44,319 bases of DNA from an uncultured Erysipelotrichaceae bacterium (GTDB lineage Bacteria; Bacillota_I; Bacilli_A; Erysipelotrichales; Erysipelotrichaceae), in the NCBI GenBank assembly GCA_944325935.1, contig CALVCF010000017.1, forward strand, positions 1 through 44,319, given 5' to 3'. Numbering within the stretch: the first letter of the stretch is position 1; each line of letters opens with the position of its first letter. Below the pieces are notes generated by a model. That model saw nothing but the letters and a program-made list of their open reading frames with translations. It searched no databases and had not been told where the DNA came from. Below are positions 1 to 7,470 of this stretch, in pieces. The position numbers and the translations under genes are program-made.

Positions 1-1
1 C

Positions 2-1228
2 GTCTATCGCCAGTTGCAGGCCGGCAGCAACGGTTCGATCTTTTTGTGCCGTGCCAAATGGGAAGCTGCAGGTAAATACAGTCCCTTAAACGAAGTTCCA
101 GTCATACAAAAGGTGATGCTTAGAAGCCCGATCATCATTTCACTTAAGCACAACAAGAGGATCGGCACCTTTACTAGGACGCTCAATGACCCTATGGTAG
201 AAAAACTTGATCTAGAGGATTTTATGTGTTTTCCGATCTTAGTGGGATCATCTTTGACTTATGTCTATTTCCATAAAGACTTCACCGCCAGTGCCATGGG
301 TCTGGCCAACCTTTTTGCCTTTGTCGATTACGATCGTGTCGATCAGAAACCGGAGTGCATCATGTTGTTTGGGGTGAAAGATGGCAAAGAAGAGACGACC
401 TATTATTATGACGAAGAAAACGATATCTATATCGGCAAGATCTCCTATATGCCGATCATTGAATATTTCGGCTATTTCAAAAAGATGGCCTTGACCTTGC
501 ACAATCTTGTCATGATCAAAAAGGGTTTTTTGCCCATACATGGGGCGATGATGGACTTTTATCTCAAGGATGGGCGTGTCAAGGGCGTTTGCTTAATGGG
601 CGATAGCGGCGCCGGTAAGTCCGAGACGATCGAAGCTTTGAACCATATTGATTCCAATATCGAAAGACAAGAACTCGTCTTTGATGATATGGGTGCGATG
701 TATATTAATTCAGAGGGTCAGATCGTTTGTATCGGCACAGAGACCGGAGCTTTCGTCCGTTTAGATGACCTTGACGCCTCTACGGCCTATAAAGATCTCG
801 ACCGTTCGATCTTCTTTAATCCGGGTGGTCAAAATGCCAGGGTCATCACCCCAGCTTCGCCCTATAGCTATATCATGCAAGAACATAAGGTCGATATCTT
901 CCTTTATGCCAATAACTATACCGACCAAAAAGGGATCCATTTTTTCAAGGACCAAAACCAGGCTAAACAGGTCTTTGTGGAAGGTAAGCGCCAGGCAATC
1001 GGTACGACTAATGAAAAAGGCCTTTCTACGACTTATTTTGCCAATCCCTTTGGACCGATGCAGGAAAAGGATCGCTGTGAAAAGATCATTGACAAGGTCT
1101 TTGAAAAGCTTTTAGAAAATAAAGTCAAGCTTGGTGAGATCTATACTAATCTTGGCCTGGCTAATAAAGGTTACGGGGGCTTAGAAGTAGCGGCCCGCGA
1201 ACTTTTAAAGATCATTGAAGAAGAATGA
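2..1228 (+). CDS. HPr kinase / PEP carboxykinase-like P-loop ATPase (5' partial)
   Basis: The reading frame is already open at the window edge, so the N-terminus is missing. At least 408 residues are visible. About 195 residues in there is a P-loop, GDSGAGKSE, which is the form seen in HPr kinase/phosphorylase and PEP carboxykinases. It is followed about 30 residues later by LVFDDMG, matching the acidic Walker B-like segment of that superfamily. A further stretch (TGAFVRLDD, then FFNPGGQNARV) fits a PEPCK-like nucleotide/metal site better than classical HPr kinase. The protein is longer than HPr kinase (about 310 residues). I see the superfamily clearly; the substrate is not determined. The stop overlaps the next start (ATGA), so it is probably cotranscribed with the radical SAM and ZIP genes. 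It could be a PEPCK-like enzyme, or a kinase of unknown target. Confidence 0.7.
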   Translation, partial: VYRQLQAGSNGSIFLCRAKWEAAGKYSPLNEVPVIQKVMLRSPIIISLKHNKRIGTFTRTLNDPMVEKLDLEDFMCFPILVGSSLTYVYFHKDFTASAMGLANLFAFVDYDRVDQKPECIMLFGVKDGKEETTYYYDEENDIYIGKISYMPIIEYFGYFKKMALTLHNLVMIKKGFLPIHGAMMDFYLKDGRVKGVCLMGDSGAGKSETIEALNHIDSNIERQELVFDDMGAMYINSEGQIVCIGTETGAFVRLDDLDASTAYKDLDRSIFFNPGGQNARVITPASPYSYIMQEHKVDIFLYANNYTDQKGIHFFKDQNQAKQVFVEGKRQAIGTTNEKGLSTTYFANPFGPMQEKDRCEKIIDKVFEKLLENKVKLGEIYTNLGLANKGYGGLEVAARELLKIIEEE

Positions 1229-2832
1229 TGAAGGTTGCCCTGGTCGCATTAAATGCCTCTTATATCCATCCTAATCTCGCTTTGCGTTATCTTTATGTCG
1301 CGCGTATAAAAGATTGTGAAGTAAAACTTTTTGAATATACGATCAAAGACGATCTGGAGCGGATCAGTCAAGCTATTAAAGCTTTTGATCCCGACTATAT
1401 CGGTCTATCGACCTATATTTGGAATGCGCCTTTGATCAAAAAACTCGTCTTGATGTTAGAACCTTATCGAATCATCTTAGGTGGTCCGGAAGTATCCTAT
1501 GACTTTGATGAATGGTTAAAGCTTCCTATATACGGCTTGATCAAAGGCGAGGGAGAAGTGAGTTTCTGGCAGGTCATCAAAGGGGAAAAAGAAGTTGCCG
1601 GCTTTTATCAAAAAGGGCATGAACCCAAGATCTCGTATGCCTATACGCCGCTGGCTTATCTTGAATCTTTAGAAAGCCCCTATTATTTAAAGATGGATGA
1701 ACTAAACAAAGATAAGCGCTATCTGTATATGGAGACCTCGCGTGGTTGTCCTTTTAAATGCTCCTATTGTTTAGCAGGAAGAGATAATCGCTTGCGCTAT
1801 TTTTCGCTTGATCATGTAAAAAAAGAATTAAAGAAATTGGAAGGCATTTCAGTCAAACAGGTCAAATTGCTCGACCGCACTTTTAACGCCAATCCGCAAA
1901 GAGCCTTAGAATTAGCGCGTTTTATCAATGAGCTGAAGGTCGATTTCTCTTTTCAATTCGAAGTAGTCCTGACGACTTTTGATGATACGCTTTTACAGTT
2001 TTTTATGAACGAAGCAAAAAAGGAGCGTTTCCGCTTTGAGGTCGGGGTGCAAAGCTATAATCCCTTGACCCTTGAGGCGATCGACCGCCATCAAGACTGC
2101 GACATGCTTGACCAAAAGATCAAAATGATGGTAAAGGCTGGTCTTATTTTGCATACCGATCTGATCGCCGGGCTTCCCTATGATACTTTTGCAAGCTTTA
2201 AGGCGTCTTTTAAACGTCTATTTAAACTAAGGAGCGCTGAGATCCAAATGGGGACTTTGAAGCTTTTAAAGGGTACTCCATTAAGAACTGAATACGAAAA
2301 AGCGGGTTATCTATTTGAAAGTGAAACACCCTATGAAGTAGTAGCGACCCCCTGGCTTAAGAAAGAAGAGCTAGATCAGATCAAAGATGTCGCATATTTG
2401 TTGAACCGTCTTTATAATAGCGGACTGATGCGTGATAGTCTTGATAAGCTTGATGAGCTGGGTTTTGATGTCTTTGAGCTTCTCTTAAAGGGAAGGGCGT
2501 ATCTAAAAAGAAGGAAACAAGTCCAGATCAAAGATTACTTTTTGAGCATTTACGAGCAGATCAAAACATTGGTTTTTGCGAAAGGACTTTTGTTAAGCGA
2601 TTACTATCGTCATTTTAAGGAAAGGCCCGCACCTTTATTTGAGCGAAAGGATTATCGCTATCTGTATCCCGTTTTGATCAAACAGGGTCTTAAGGAACAT
2701 GAGCTTTACGAGTATAGCTTGATCGATGTGGCTTACAAAAATGATGAACTTTGCCTTCAGCTAGTGCTTTACAATCACAAGCATGAATTGCCCACGATCT
2801 ATTATCTAAATGAAGAAGGAAGGATCCGATGA
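1225..2832 (+). CDS. B12-binding-domain radical SAM protein (DUF4080 type)
   Basis: This is a 535-residue protein. Residues 1 to about 130 form a Rossmann-like cobalamin-binding region, ending in a GGPEVS segment and KGEGE, as in the B12-binding radical SAM group. At about residues 170-185 is the cluster motif ETSRGCPFKCSYC, whose CxxxCxxC cysteines bind the SAM-reducing 4Fe-4S cluster. The TIM-barrel core follows, and the C-terminal 170 residues resemble the DUF4080 extension. The cobalamin His-containing DxHxxG motif is not evident, so B12 binding is uncertain. The family is described as probable methyltransferases or other radical enzymes of unknown substrate. The start overlaps the upstream stop by 4 bases, and its own stop overlaps the ZIP start by 4 bases, which suggests one operon. 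The precise function cannot be stated. Confidence 0.8.
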   Translation: MMKVALVALNASYIHPNLALRYLYVARIKDCEVKLFEYTIKDDLERISQAIKAFDPDYIGLSTYIWNAPLIKKLVLMLEPYRIILGGPEVSYDFDEWLKLPIYGLIKGEGEVSFWQVIKGEKEVAGFYQKGHEPKISYAYTPLAYLESLESPYYLKMDELNKDKRYLYMETSRGCPFKCSYCLAGRDNRLRYFSLDHVKKELKKLEGISVKQVKLLDRTFNANPQRALELARFINELKVDFSFQFEVVLTTFDDTLLQFFMNEAKKERFRFEVGVQSYNPLTLEAIDRHQDCDMLDQKIKMMVKAGLILHTDLIAGLPYDTFASFKASFKRLFKLRSAEIQMGTLKLLKGTPLRTEYEKAGYLFESETPYEVVATPWLKKEELDQIKDVAYLLNRLYNSGLMRDSLDKLDELGFDVFELLLKGRAYLKRRKQVQIKDYFLSIYEQIKTLVFAKGLLLSDYYRHFKERPAPLFERKDYRYLYPVLIKQGLKEHELYEYSLIDVAYKNDELCLQLVLYNHKHELPTIYYLNEEGRIR

Positions 2833-3563
2833 TATATTTTTTTATACCGCTGTTAGGAACGATAATCGGCAGTTCCCTGGTCTTTTTTGTCAAAGAAGAA
2901 CTGCCTGAAAGAATAGAGAAGGCCCTTTTAGGTTTTGCCTCCGGCGTCATGATCGCCGCTAGCGTCTTCTCTTTACTCTTGCCAGCTTTTGAAATGAGCT
3001 CCGATCTTGGCGAGCTGGCTTTCTTGCCGGCGCTAGCTGGTTTTTTGGTCGGTATCTTTTTTCTTTTGGGTCTTGATGAACTCATACCGCATATCCATGT
3101 CGTGACCAATGAAGAAGAAGGGCGTGTCTCAAAGCTATCGCGTTCTTTTAAGATCCTTTTAGCTATTATTTTGCACAATATCCCCGAAGGCCTTGCCACT
3201 GGTGCCGTGATCGGTGCAGGCGATGTGGCATTGCCCTTAGTCTTAGGCATTGCCCTTCAAAATATACCAGAGGGGATCATTGTAGCTCTGCCCTTAAGAA
3301 ATGAAAGCGGTAAAGCTATAAAAGCTTTTATATGGGGTACTGTCAGCGGTATCTTAGAGACCGTAGCCGCCCTAGTCGCCTTTTATATCAGCAGTTTCGA
3401 TTTTATCATGCCGTATTTCTTGGGCTTTGCCTCTGGGGCGATGATCTATGTCGTGAGTGAAGAATTGATACCAGAGATGAGTTTGGGCAAACATTCTAAT
3501 ATCGGCACGATCTTTTTAGCTCTGGGCTTTGCGCTTTTGATCGCTATGGACGGCTTGTTGTAG
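2829..3563 (+). CDS. ZIP family divalent metal transporter
   Basis: This 244-residue membrane protein has about eight hydrophobic segments. The ZIP signature is clear: HNIPEGLATG in one helix (about residues 117-126) and QNIPEGIIVALPL in the next (about 143-155). The His, Asn and Glu residues there form the binuclear metal site of ZupT/GufA-like proteins. The family moves Zn2+ or other divalent cations into the cytoplasm. The loop before this pair carries HIH, typical of the variable metal-binding loop. The start ATG overlaps the upstream TGA, and a GGAAGGATC stretch just before it serves as the ribosome-binding site. It is probably the last gene of the operon; a clear terminator is not visible behind it. 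Metal specificity cannot be read from sequence. Confidence 0.88.
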   Translation: MIYFFIPLLGTIIGSSLVFFVKEELPERIEKALLGFASGVMIAASVFSLLLPAFEMSSDLGELAFLPALAGFLVGIFFLLGLDELIPHIHVVTNEEEGRVSKLSRSFKILLAIILHNIPEGLATGAVIGAGDVALPLVLGIALQNIPEGIIVALPLRNESGKAIKAFIWGTVSGILETVAALVAFYISSFDFIMPYFLGFASGAMIYVVSEELIPEMSLGKHSNIGTIFLALGFALLIAMDGLL

Positions 3564-3569
3564 GGGTTT

Positions 3570-3775
3570 GTTTTAAGCTTGTTTAAATAGTGCAGGGAAC
3601 TTGACGATGTCAGAAAGTTTTGCTCAATGCAGGCATCACCTTTGAAGAAATGGAAGTTTGTAAAAAGATCGATTTGGATCGCTTGCAAAATAGATATAGA
3701 ACAGACTAATATTGGTAAGTAGGATGAGCCAAGCCATGACATTATCATGAGTGAGGCCATTAAGTATATTTAGTT
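3570..3775 (+). pseudogene. Possible decayed gene remnant, family unknown
   Basis: Between the ZIP gene and the DUF3784-type gene no intact reading frame fits. Short protein-like segments appear in different frames. One, from about 3617, reads KVLLNAGITFEEMEVCKKID and runs on for about ten more residues to a stop near 3705. A second, in another frame near 3721-3771, reads DEPSHDIIMSEAIKYI and ends at a stop just before the next gene. Their composition is that of a soluble protein. The arrangement suggests the C-terminal end of a small gene broken by frameshifts. I do not recognise the family, and this may be chance. Confidence 0.3.
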
Positions 3776-4503
3776 ATGAGAGTTGTATTATTGATCGTCG
3801 GCATCTTATCTTCGCTTTTAGCAGTATTGTTTCTAAGGGTAAAGGGGCTTTTTTAGCAGCGGGCTTCAATACGATGTCCGAAAAAGAAAAAGCTTTAGTC
3901 GATCAAAAGAAACTGGGGAAGATCATGGCTCTTTTGATGGCTGTTTTAGGACTTGCGTTTTTCTTGGCCTATTTTGATACCGATTACATGGTATTTATGA
4001 TTTTTCCGCTTTTTGCTCTAGTTTTAGCTTTTGTGATCTTTGGGCAAAGATTTATCTTAAATGAAGCGGGAAAGAGCGTCTATGATCGCAAAAAACACTA
4101 TTTGAAGTATTTTCTGGGGATTCCTTTTTATCTTTTAGCCTTATTTTTAATGTTTGATCTTTTGTATCTAGGGAAGATCGAAGTCATTCAAGAAGATAGC
4201 TATTTTAGTTTAAGGAGCGATAAATATAAAGAAGTGTCGATCGACTATCGCGATATCGAAGAAGTTGCTTATCAAAAAGATTTCAGGATTGGAAAGAAAT
4301 TGAACGGGGTCAATAATCTCAAGATAGAGGCAGGGAAATTTGAAAATGAAGATGGCCGCTATCTTTTGTATGCTGAAAATAATGCGGAGGCCTATCTGTT
4401 GATAAGGGTCAAAGGTCTAGGCCTTGTGGTATATGGCGCCAGCGTCAAGGAAGTTGAAAGTTTGCATGATAACATCGACGAGAATTTATTATTTTTTTCT
4501 TAA
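3776..4503 (+). pseudogene. DUF3784-type membrane protein with bPH-like C-terminus, apparent -1 frameshift
   Basis: From 3776 one frame encodes a hydrophobic N-terminus, MRVVLLIVGILSSLLAVLF, and stops at 3856. The neighbouring frame, from about 3832, continues SKGKGAFLAAGFNTMSEKEK, which matches the conserved SKGKG-(A/S)-FL-AG-NTMS motif of DUF3784 proteins. Joining the two at the TTT of 3830-3832 would restore a normal protein of about 242 residues. The restored protein has an N-terminal helix, two central helices, another pair, then a soluble C-terminus of about 110 residues resembling a bacterial PH (bPH_6-like) domain. Read without the shift, an in-frame ATG at 3751 gives a non-hydrophobic N-terminus that does not fit the family. 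A single-base deletion, a sequencing error or phase variation could all explain it. The function of DUF3784 is unknown. Confidence 0.62.
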
Positions 4504-4518
4504 ATTCTTGTAGTCTTG

Positions 4519-4547
4519 TTGAAACTGTTAATATTTAAAATTAAAAT
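4519..4547 (+). promoter_or_regulatory. Sigma-A-type promoter for the AI-2E family gene
   Basis: TTGAAA at 4519-4524 and TAAAAT at 4542-4547 are separated by 17 bases. The -10 box ends six bases before the ATG at 4554, so the predicted transcription start coincides with the start codon. Confidence 0.6.
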
Positions 4548-4553
4548 AAGAAC

Positions 4554-5624
4554 ATGGACATGAATAAAAAGAAAGACTTTATCGTCAATATACTGTTTTA
4601 CGGTATTATTCTAGGCGCTTTTTTTATCGCCTTTCGCTATCTTTTGCCGATCTTAGTTCCCTTCATTATCGCCTTTTTGATCGCTTGGGCCATGCAAAAG
4701 CCCTGCAAGTTCTTATATAAGCGGTTTAAGATCAACAAAAAATTGAGCGGACTTATTTTATTGATCGTTTTTTACCTTGTGATCGGCGGCTTGATCGTTT
4801 TGATCTCTTTGGGACTTATCTCTTTTGTCAGCGAGATCATAAGAGATCTTCCGGCTATTTTTGAAAATGAGATCCGCCCCTTTTTGGACAATCTGGGGAT
4901 GGATATCACCAGCATCGTTCACCAGTTGCCGCCAGAGATCGAAGCCGGCTTGTTGACGATCATGCACAGCCTTGACAGCGCCCTTGATAATCTTATCAGC
5001 GTGATCTCGACCTGGGCCTTAAATTTTGCTACTTCAATGGTCACAGTCGTGCCATCCTTCTTTATCTCGACTGTCTTATGCATTATCTCGTCCTTTTTCT
5101 TTGTCGTTGACTATGACAAGGTCACAAGCTTTGCCTATTCTAAATTAAAGGGGCGCATTAAGACGATCTTTGATGACCTTTGTTTCTTTATGAAAAACAA
5201 GGTCGTCGTTATCATCAAATCTTATGCCATGATCATGTCGATCACCTTTGTGGAATTGACTATTGGCTTTTTCATCATCGGCCTTGACGGTTTTATCTGG
5301 ATCGCTTTAGGTATCGCTATTTTTGATATCCTGCCGGTCTTTGGAACTGGTGGCATCATGATCCCATGGTGTGTGATCACCCTGATCGGGGGCGATATCG
5401 TCACCGGGGTCGAACTGGGCGTAATTTATGTTATTGTGACGATCATCCGCAATATCATCGAGCCTAAGATCGTCGGAGGAAATTTAGGACTGCATCCAGT
5501 TTTGACTTTGGCATCGATGTTAGTGGGAGCGCAGTTTTTTGGAGTCATCGGCTTATTCGGCTGTCCGCTGCTCATCTCCTTTCTTTTATACGCCAATAAG
5601 GCACATGGCGGTCTAAGATTATAA
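4554..5624 (+). CDS. AI-2E family transporter (YtvI/PerM-like membrane protein)
   Basis: This 356-residue membrane protein has the AI-2E/UPF0118 layout. Two N-terminal helices carry the family-typical LLPILVPFIIAFLIAW segment (about residues 28-43). A third helix and a long soluble segment (about 95-170) follow, then a cluster of C-terminal helices containing IFDILPVFGTGG (about 258-270). Family members have been proposed to be AI-2 exporters, sporulation proteins (YtvI) or Na+/H+ antiporters, so the transported molecule is not known here. An ATG six bases downstream (4560) is an alternative start. There is no good ribosome-binding site for either, and the promoter lies directly upstream. It stands alone, with the XRE regulator 81 bases further on. 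Confidence 0.82.
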   Translation: MDMNKKKDFIVNILFYGIILGAFFIAFRYLLPILVPFIIAFLIAWAMQKPCKFLYKRFKINKKLSGLILLIVFYLVIGGLIVLISLGLISFVSEIIRDLPAIFENEIRPFLDNLGMDITSIVHQLPPEIEAGLLTIMHSLDSALDNLISVISTWALNFATSMVTVVPSFFISTVLCIISSFFFVVDYDKVTSFAYSKLKGRIKTIFDDLCFFMKNKVVVIIKSYAMIMSITFVELTIGFFIIGLDGFIWIALGIAIFDILPVFGTGGIMIPWCVITLIGGDIVTGVELGVIYVIVTIIRNIIEPKIVGGNLGLHPVLTLASMLVGAQFFGVIGLFGCPLLISFLLYANKAHGGLRL

Positions 5625-5705
5625 ATTCCACCCAAATTCACCTTTTAAGGGCTGTTTGATCAGCGGGATTTGACTTATGCTTTAAGCGAAAGAAGAGGTA
5701 AGCAT

Positions 5706-6158
5706 ATGAATCAAGAAAAGATTGGCTGCTTTATTGCCAAGAAAAGAAAAGAGCATGGTTTGACCCAAGAAGCCCTTGCTGGCAAATTGGGAGTGTCTTT
5801 TAAAAGCGTTTCTAAATGGGAGCGGGGGAAATGCCTGCCCGACCATTCTTTGATCATGGATCTTTGTAATAATCTAGATATCTCGGTCAGTGAATTGATG
5901 AACGGTGAAGAAAGAGAAAGTGATGAAGCGACGGTTGAACTTTTAGGGCGTATTCAAGCGATCGAAAGACAAAGGAAGATCTTAGAAGGAGCTTTTTTAG
6001 TAATAATCGGCATCATTTTGACGATCGCTTCTAGCTATGTTGAAGGCAGTACATTTAGCGACTTTGTCTCCGGCTTTTTAATGGGGATCGGCGTTGGCGC
6101 ATGTGCGGCAGGAATCATTCTAATGCTTATGCGCATCATACAAGAAAATGATAAATAA
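5706..6158 (+). CDS. XRE-family transcriptional regulator with C-terminal membrane segments
   Basis: This 150-residue protein starts at the ATG at 5706, preceded by AGAAGAGG at suitable spacing. A TTG-initiated frame begins 36 bases earlier but has no such site. Residues 1 to about 66 are a Cro/CI-type helix-turn-helix: KIGCFIAKKRKEHGLTQEAL, then LGVSFKSVSKWERGKCLPD, the usual second and recognition helices. After a charged linker (about 72-95), two hydrophobic helices follow (about 97-112 and 122-144), anchoring it in the membrane. This HTH-plus-membrane layout is common in Bacillota and often senses the cell surface or antimicrobial peptides, but the ligand and targets are unknown. No cognate transporter lies next to it. 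Confidence 0.8.
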   Translation: MNQEKIGCFIAKKRKEHGLTQEALAGKLGVSFKSVSKWERGKCLPDHSLIMDLCNNLDISVSELMNGEERESDEATVELLGRIQAIERQRKILEGAFLVIIGIILTIASSYVEGSTFSDFVSGFLMGIGVGACAAGIILMLMRIIQENDK

Positions 6159-6201
6159 AAGAAGGTATAAGAAAAGTATCCCTTGTGGTAAAATGGGTCA
6201 T

Positions 6202-6233
6202 ATACAATATCTCCTTTGTCAAAGATATTGTAT
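6202..6233. other. 11-bp perfect hairpin in intergenic region
   Basis: ATACAATATCT (6202-6212) is exactly complementary to AGATATTGTAT (6223-6233). The loop itself contains TTTG/CAAA complementarity. It lies between the XRE gene and its predicted terminator. There is no T-tract after it, so it is not itself an intrinsic terminator. It could be an mRNA 3' structure, a protein-binding palindrome or part of a small RNA. Confidence 0.55.
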
Positions 6234-6240
6234 CAAATAC

Positions 6241-6275
6241 GGCTCCGGGTTAGATTCCCTGAGCTGTTTTTGTCG
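6241..6275 (+). terminator. Rho-independent terminator after the XRE gene
   Basis: GGCTCCGGG (6241-6249) pairs with CCCTGAGCT (6257-6265) with one mismatch and one G-T pair, around a seven-base loop. GTTTTTG follows. It is reasonable as the plus-strand terminator of the XRE gene. Confidence 0.6.
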
Positions 6276-6285
6276 TAGACATAAG

Positions 6286-6341
6286 AAAAGGGCTGTGATA
6301 TTAGCCCAATTCAGAATTAGGTTTTCTTACAGCCCCTTTTT
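6286..6341. terminator. Convergent terminator between XRE gene and ispG
   Basis: AAAAGGGCTGT (6286-6296) pairs with ACAGCCCCTTTTT (6329-6341), with one bulged C, around a 32-base loop. A T-rich tail is present on both strands. It lies directly at the ispG stop codon, so its main role is probably on the minus strand. Confidence 0.6.
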
Positions 6342-7374
6342 ATAATTTGGCGATCTCCTCTTTCAAGATCCTGACCGCGTCTTTTTGATCGATCGTTTTA
6401 ATGATCTCACCTTTTTTAAACAACAGCGCTTTATCCTTGCCCCCGGCTATCCCAATATCAGCACGTTTGGCTTCTTGGGGCCCGTTGACGGGACAGCCCA
6501 TGATGGCGACCTTGACATCCTTGTTTAAGGTATTGAGATATTCCTCCATTTCTTTGACAATGGGCAACATATCATATTGGATCCTGCCGCAGGTAGGGCA
6601 GGCGATCAGGGTCGGGGTGTCTTTGAAAAGACCAATGGTTTTTAAAAGCTTTTTAGCGACAATGACTTCTTTGACAGGATCGTCACTGATCGAGATCCTG
6701 ATGGTATCACCGATCCCCTCGTCTAGGAGCTTGCCAAGCGCAAAAGAAGATTTGATGGCGCTGTCTAAAAGTCCGCCGGCTTCAGTTACCCCTAGATGCA
6801 ATGGGTAGGGGAAGATCGTGCTGGCCTTTTCATAGACGGCGATCGTTTCTAAGGCATCACTTGATTTAAATGATAAGCAGATATCGTCAAAATCATATTT
6901 CGCTAAGATCTTCAGATGATCTTTAGCGCTTTCGATCATGGCATCGATCGAATGCGTATATTTTTTATTTAAAGAGCCAGCATTAATGCCGATCCTAAGA
7001 GGCACCTTTTTTGCCTTGGCCAAGTCGATGATTTGATGGATCTTCGTTTCATCTTCGATATTTCCTGGATTCAAGCGGATCTTATCGACACCCGATCTTA
7101 AAGCTTCGAGGGCGAAATCGGGATTGAAGTGGATGTCGGCGACAAGAGGGATCTTTATTCCTTCTTTGATCTTTTTTAGAGCCTTAGCATCTTCCATATC
7201 CAAGACCGCGCATCTGATTATTTCACACCCAGCTTTTTCTAACTCTTTGATCTGTTTGATGCTTGCCTCCACATCCTTAGTCTTGGTGTTGGTCATCGAT
7301 TGGATGACCACGCGGTCTTGACCGCCTATGAAAACATTGCCGACTTTGATCTTTTTAGTATCTGTTCTTTTCAT
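6340..7374 (-). CDS. ispG: 4-hydroxy-3-methylbut-2-en-1-yl diphosphate synthase
   Basis: IspG (GcpE) carries out the penultimate step of the MEP isoprenoid pathway: it reductively opens MEcPP to HMBPP using a 4Fe-4S cluster and an external electron donor. The protein is 344 residues, the usual length of the bacterial two-domain form. The N-terminal TIM barrel shows VIQSMTNT (about 24-31), VADIHFN and KIRLNPGNI. The C-terminal cluster domain carries CPTCGR (about 259-264) and MGCPVNGPQEAKRADIGIAG (about 293 onward), supplying the three cluster cysteines and the conserved Glu. It is a lone gene on the reverse strand, diverging from glgP. AGGATAAG before the ATG could serve as a ribosome-binding site but also overlaps the -10 box, so a near-leaderless transcript is possible. 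Confidence 0.96.
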   Translation of the reverse strand: MKRTDTKKIKVGNVFIGGQDRVVIQSMTNTKTKDVEASIKQIKELEKAGCEIIRCAVLDMEDAKALKKIKEGIKIPLVADIHFNPDFALEALRSGVDKIRLNPGNIEDETKIHQIIDLAKAKKVPLRIGINAGSLNKKYTHSIDAMIESAKDHLKILAKYDFDDICLSFKSSDALETIAVYEKASTIFPYPLHLGVTEAGGLLDSAIKSSFALGKLLDEGIGDTIRISISDDPVKEVIVAKKLLKTIGLFKDTPTLIACPTCGRIQYDMLPIVKEMEEYLNTLNKDVKVAIMGCPVNGPQEAKRADIGIAGGKDKALLFKKGEIIKTIDQKDAVRILKEEIAKL

Positions 7375-7380
7375 ATTCTT

Positions 7381-7389
7381 ATCCTAGCA
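7381..7389 (-). promoter_or_regulatory. Extended -10 promoter element for ispG
   Basis: On the minus strand the sequence reads TGCTAGGAT, an extended -10 (TGnTAnnnT). It ends six bases before the ispG ATG. No convincing -35 hexamer is seen at 17 bases. Confidence 0.45.
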
Positions 7390-7396
7390 CAAAAAG

Positions 7397-7426
7397 TTGC
7401 GCTTAGAGGTCCTTTTATTTTATAAT
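7397..7426 (+). promoter_or_regulatory. Sigma-A-type promoter for glgP-pulA
   Basis: TTGCGC (7397-7402) and a perfect TATAAT (7421-7426) have an 18-base spacer. They lie about 45 bases before the glgP start, back to back with the ispG promoter. Confidence 0.65.
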
Positions 7427-7470
7427 AGGCATGCTTTCGCGTTATATTGATCAGAAAACAGGAGAAAATT

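Noticed and set aside
2690-3250. Long minus-strand open frame of 186 codons over the radical SAM and ZIP genes
   Set aside because: It lies antisense to two clear family members and has shadow-like composition rich in Ser, Lys and Pro.
3446-3760. Minus-strand open frame of 104 codons over the ZIP gene end and following gap
   Set aside because: It is mostly the complement of the ZIP coding region, has no start signals and no recognisable protein.
6188-6272. Possible degenerate tRNA, because GGGTTAGATTCCC resembles a T-arm
   Set aside because: The loop does not fit the TTCRANN pattern, the flanks do not form an acceptor stem, and the upstream hairpin is not an anticodon arm. A terminator explains it better.
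6148-6345. Open frame of 65 codons overlapping the XRE stop
   Set aside because: It has no ribosome-binding site, runs through two hairpins and the convergent terminator, and its protein is Cys/Arg-rich without family features.
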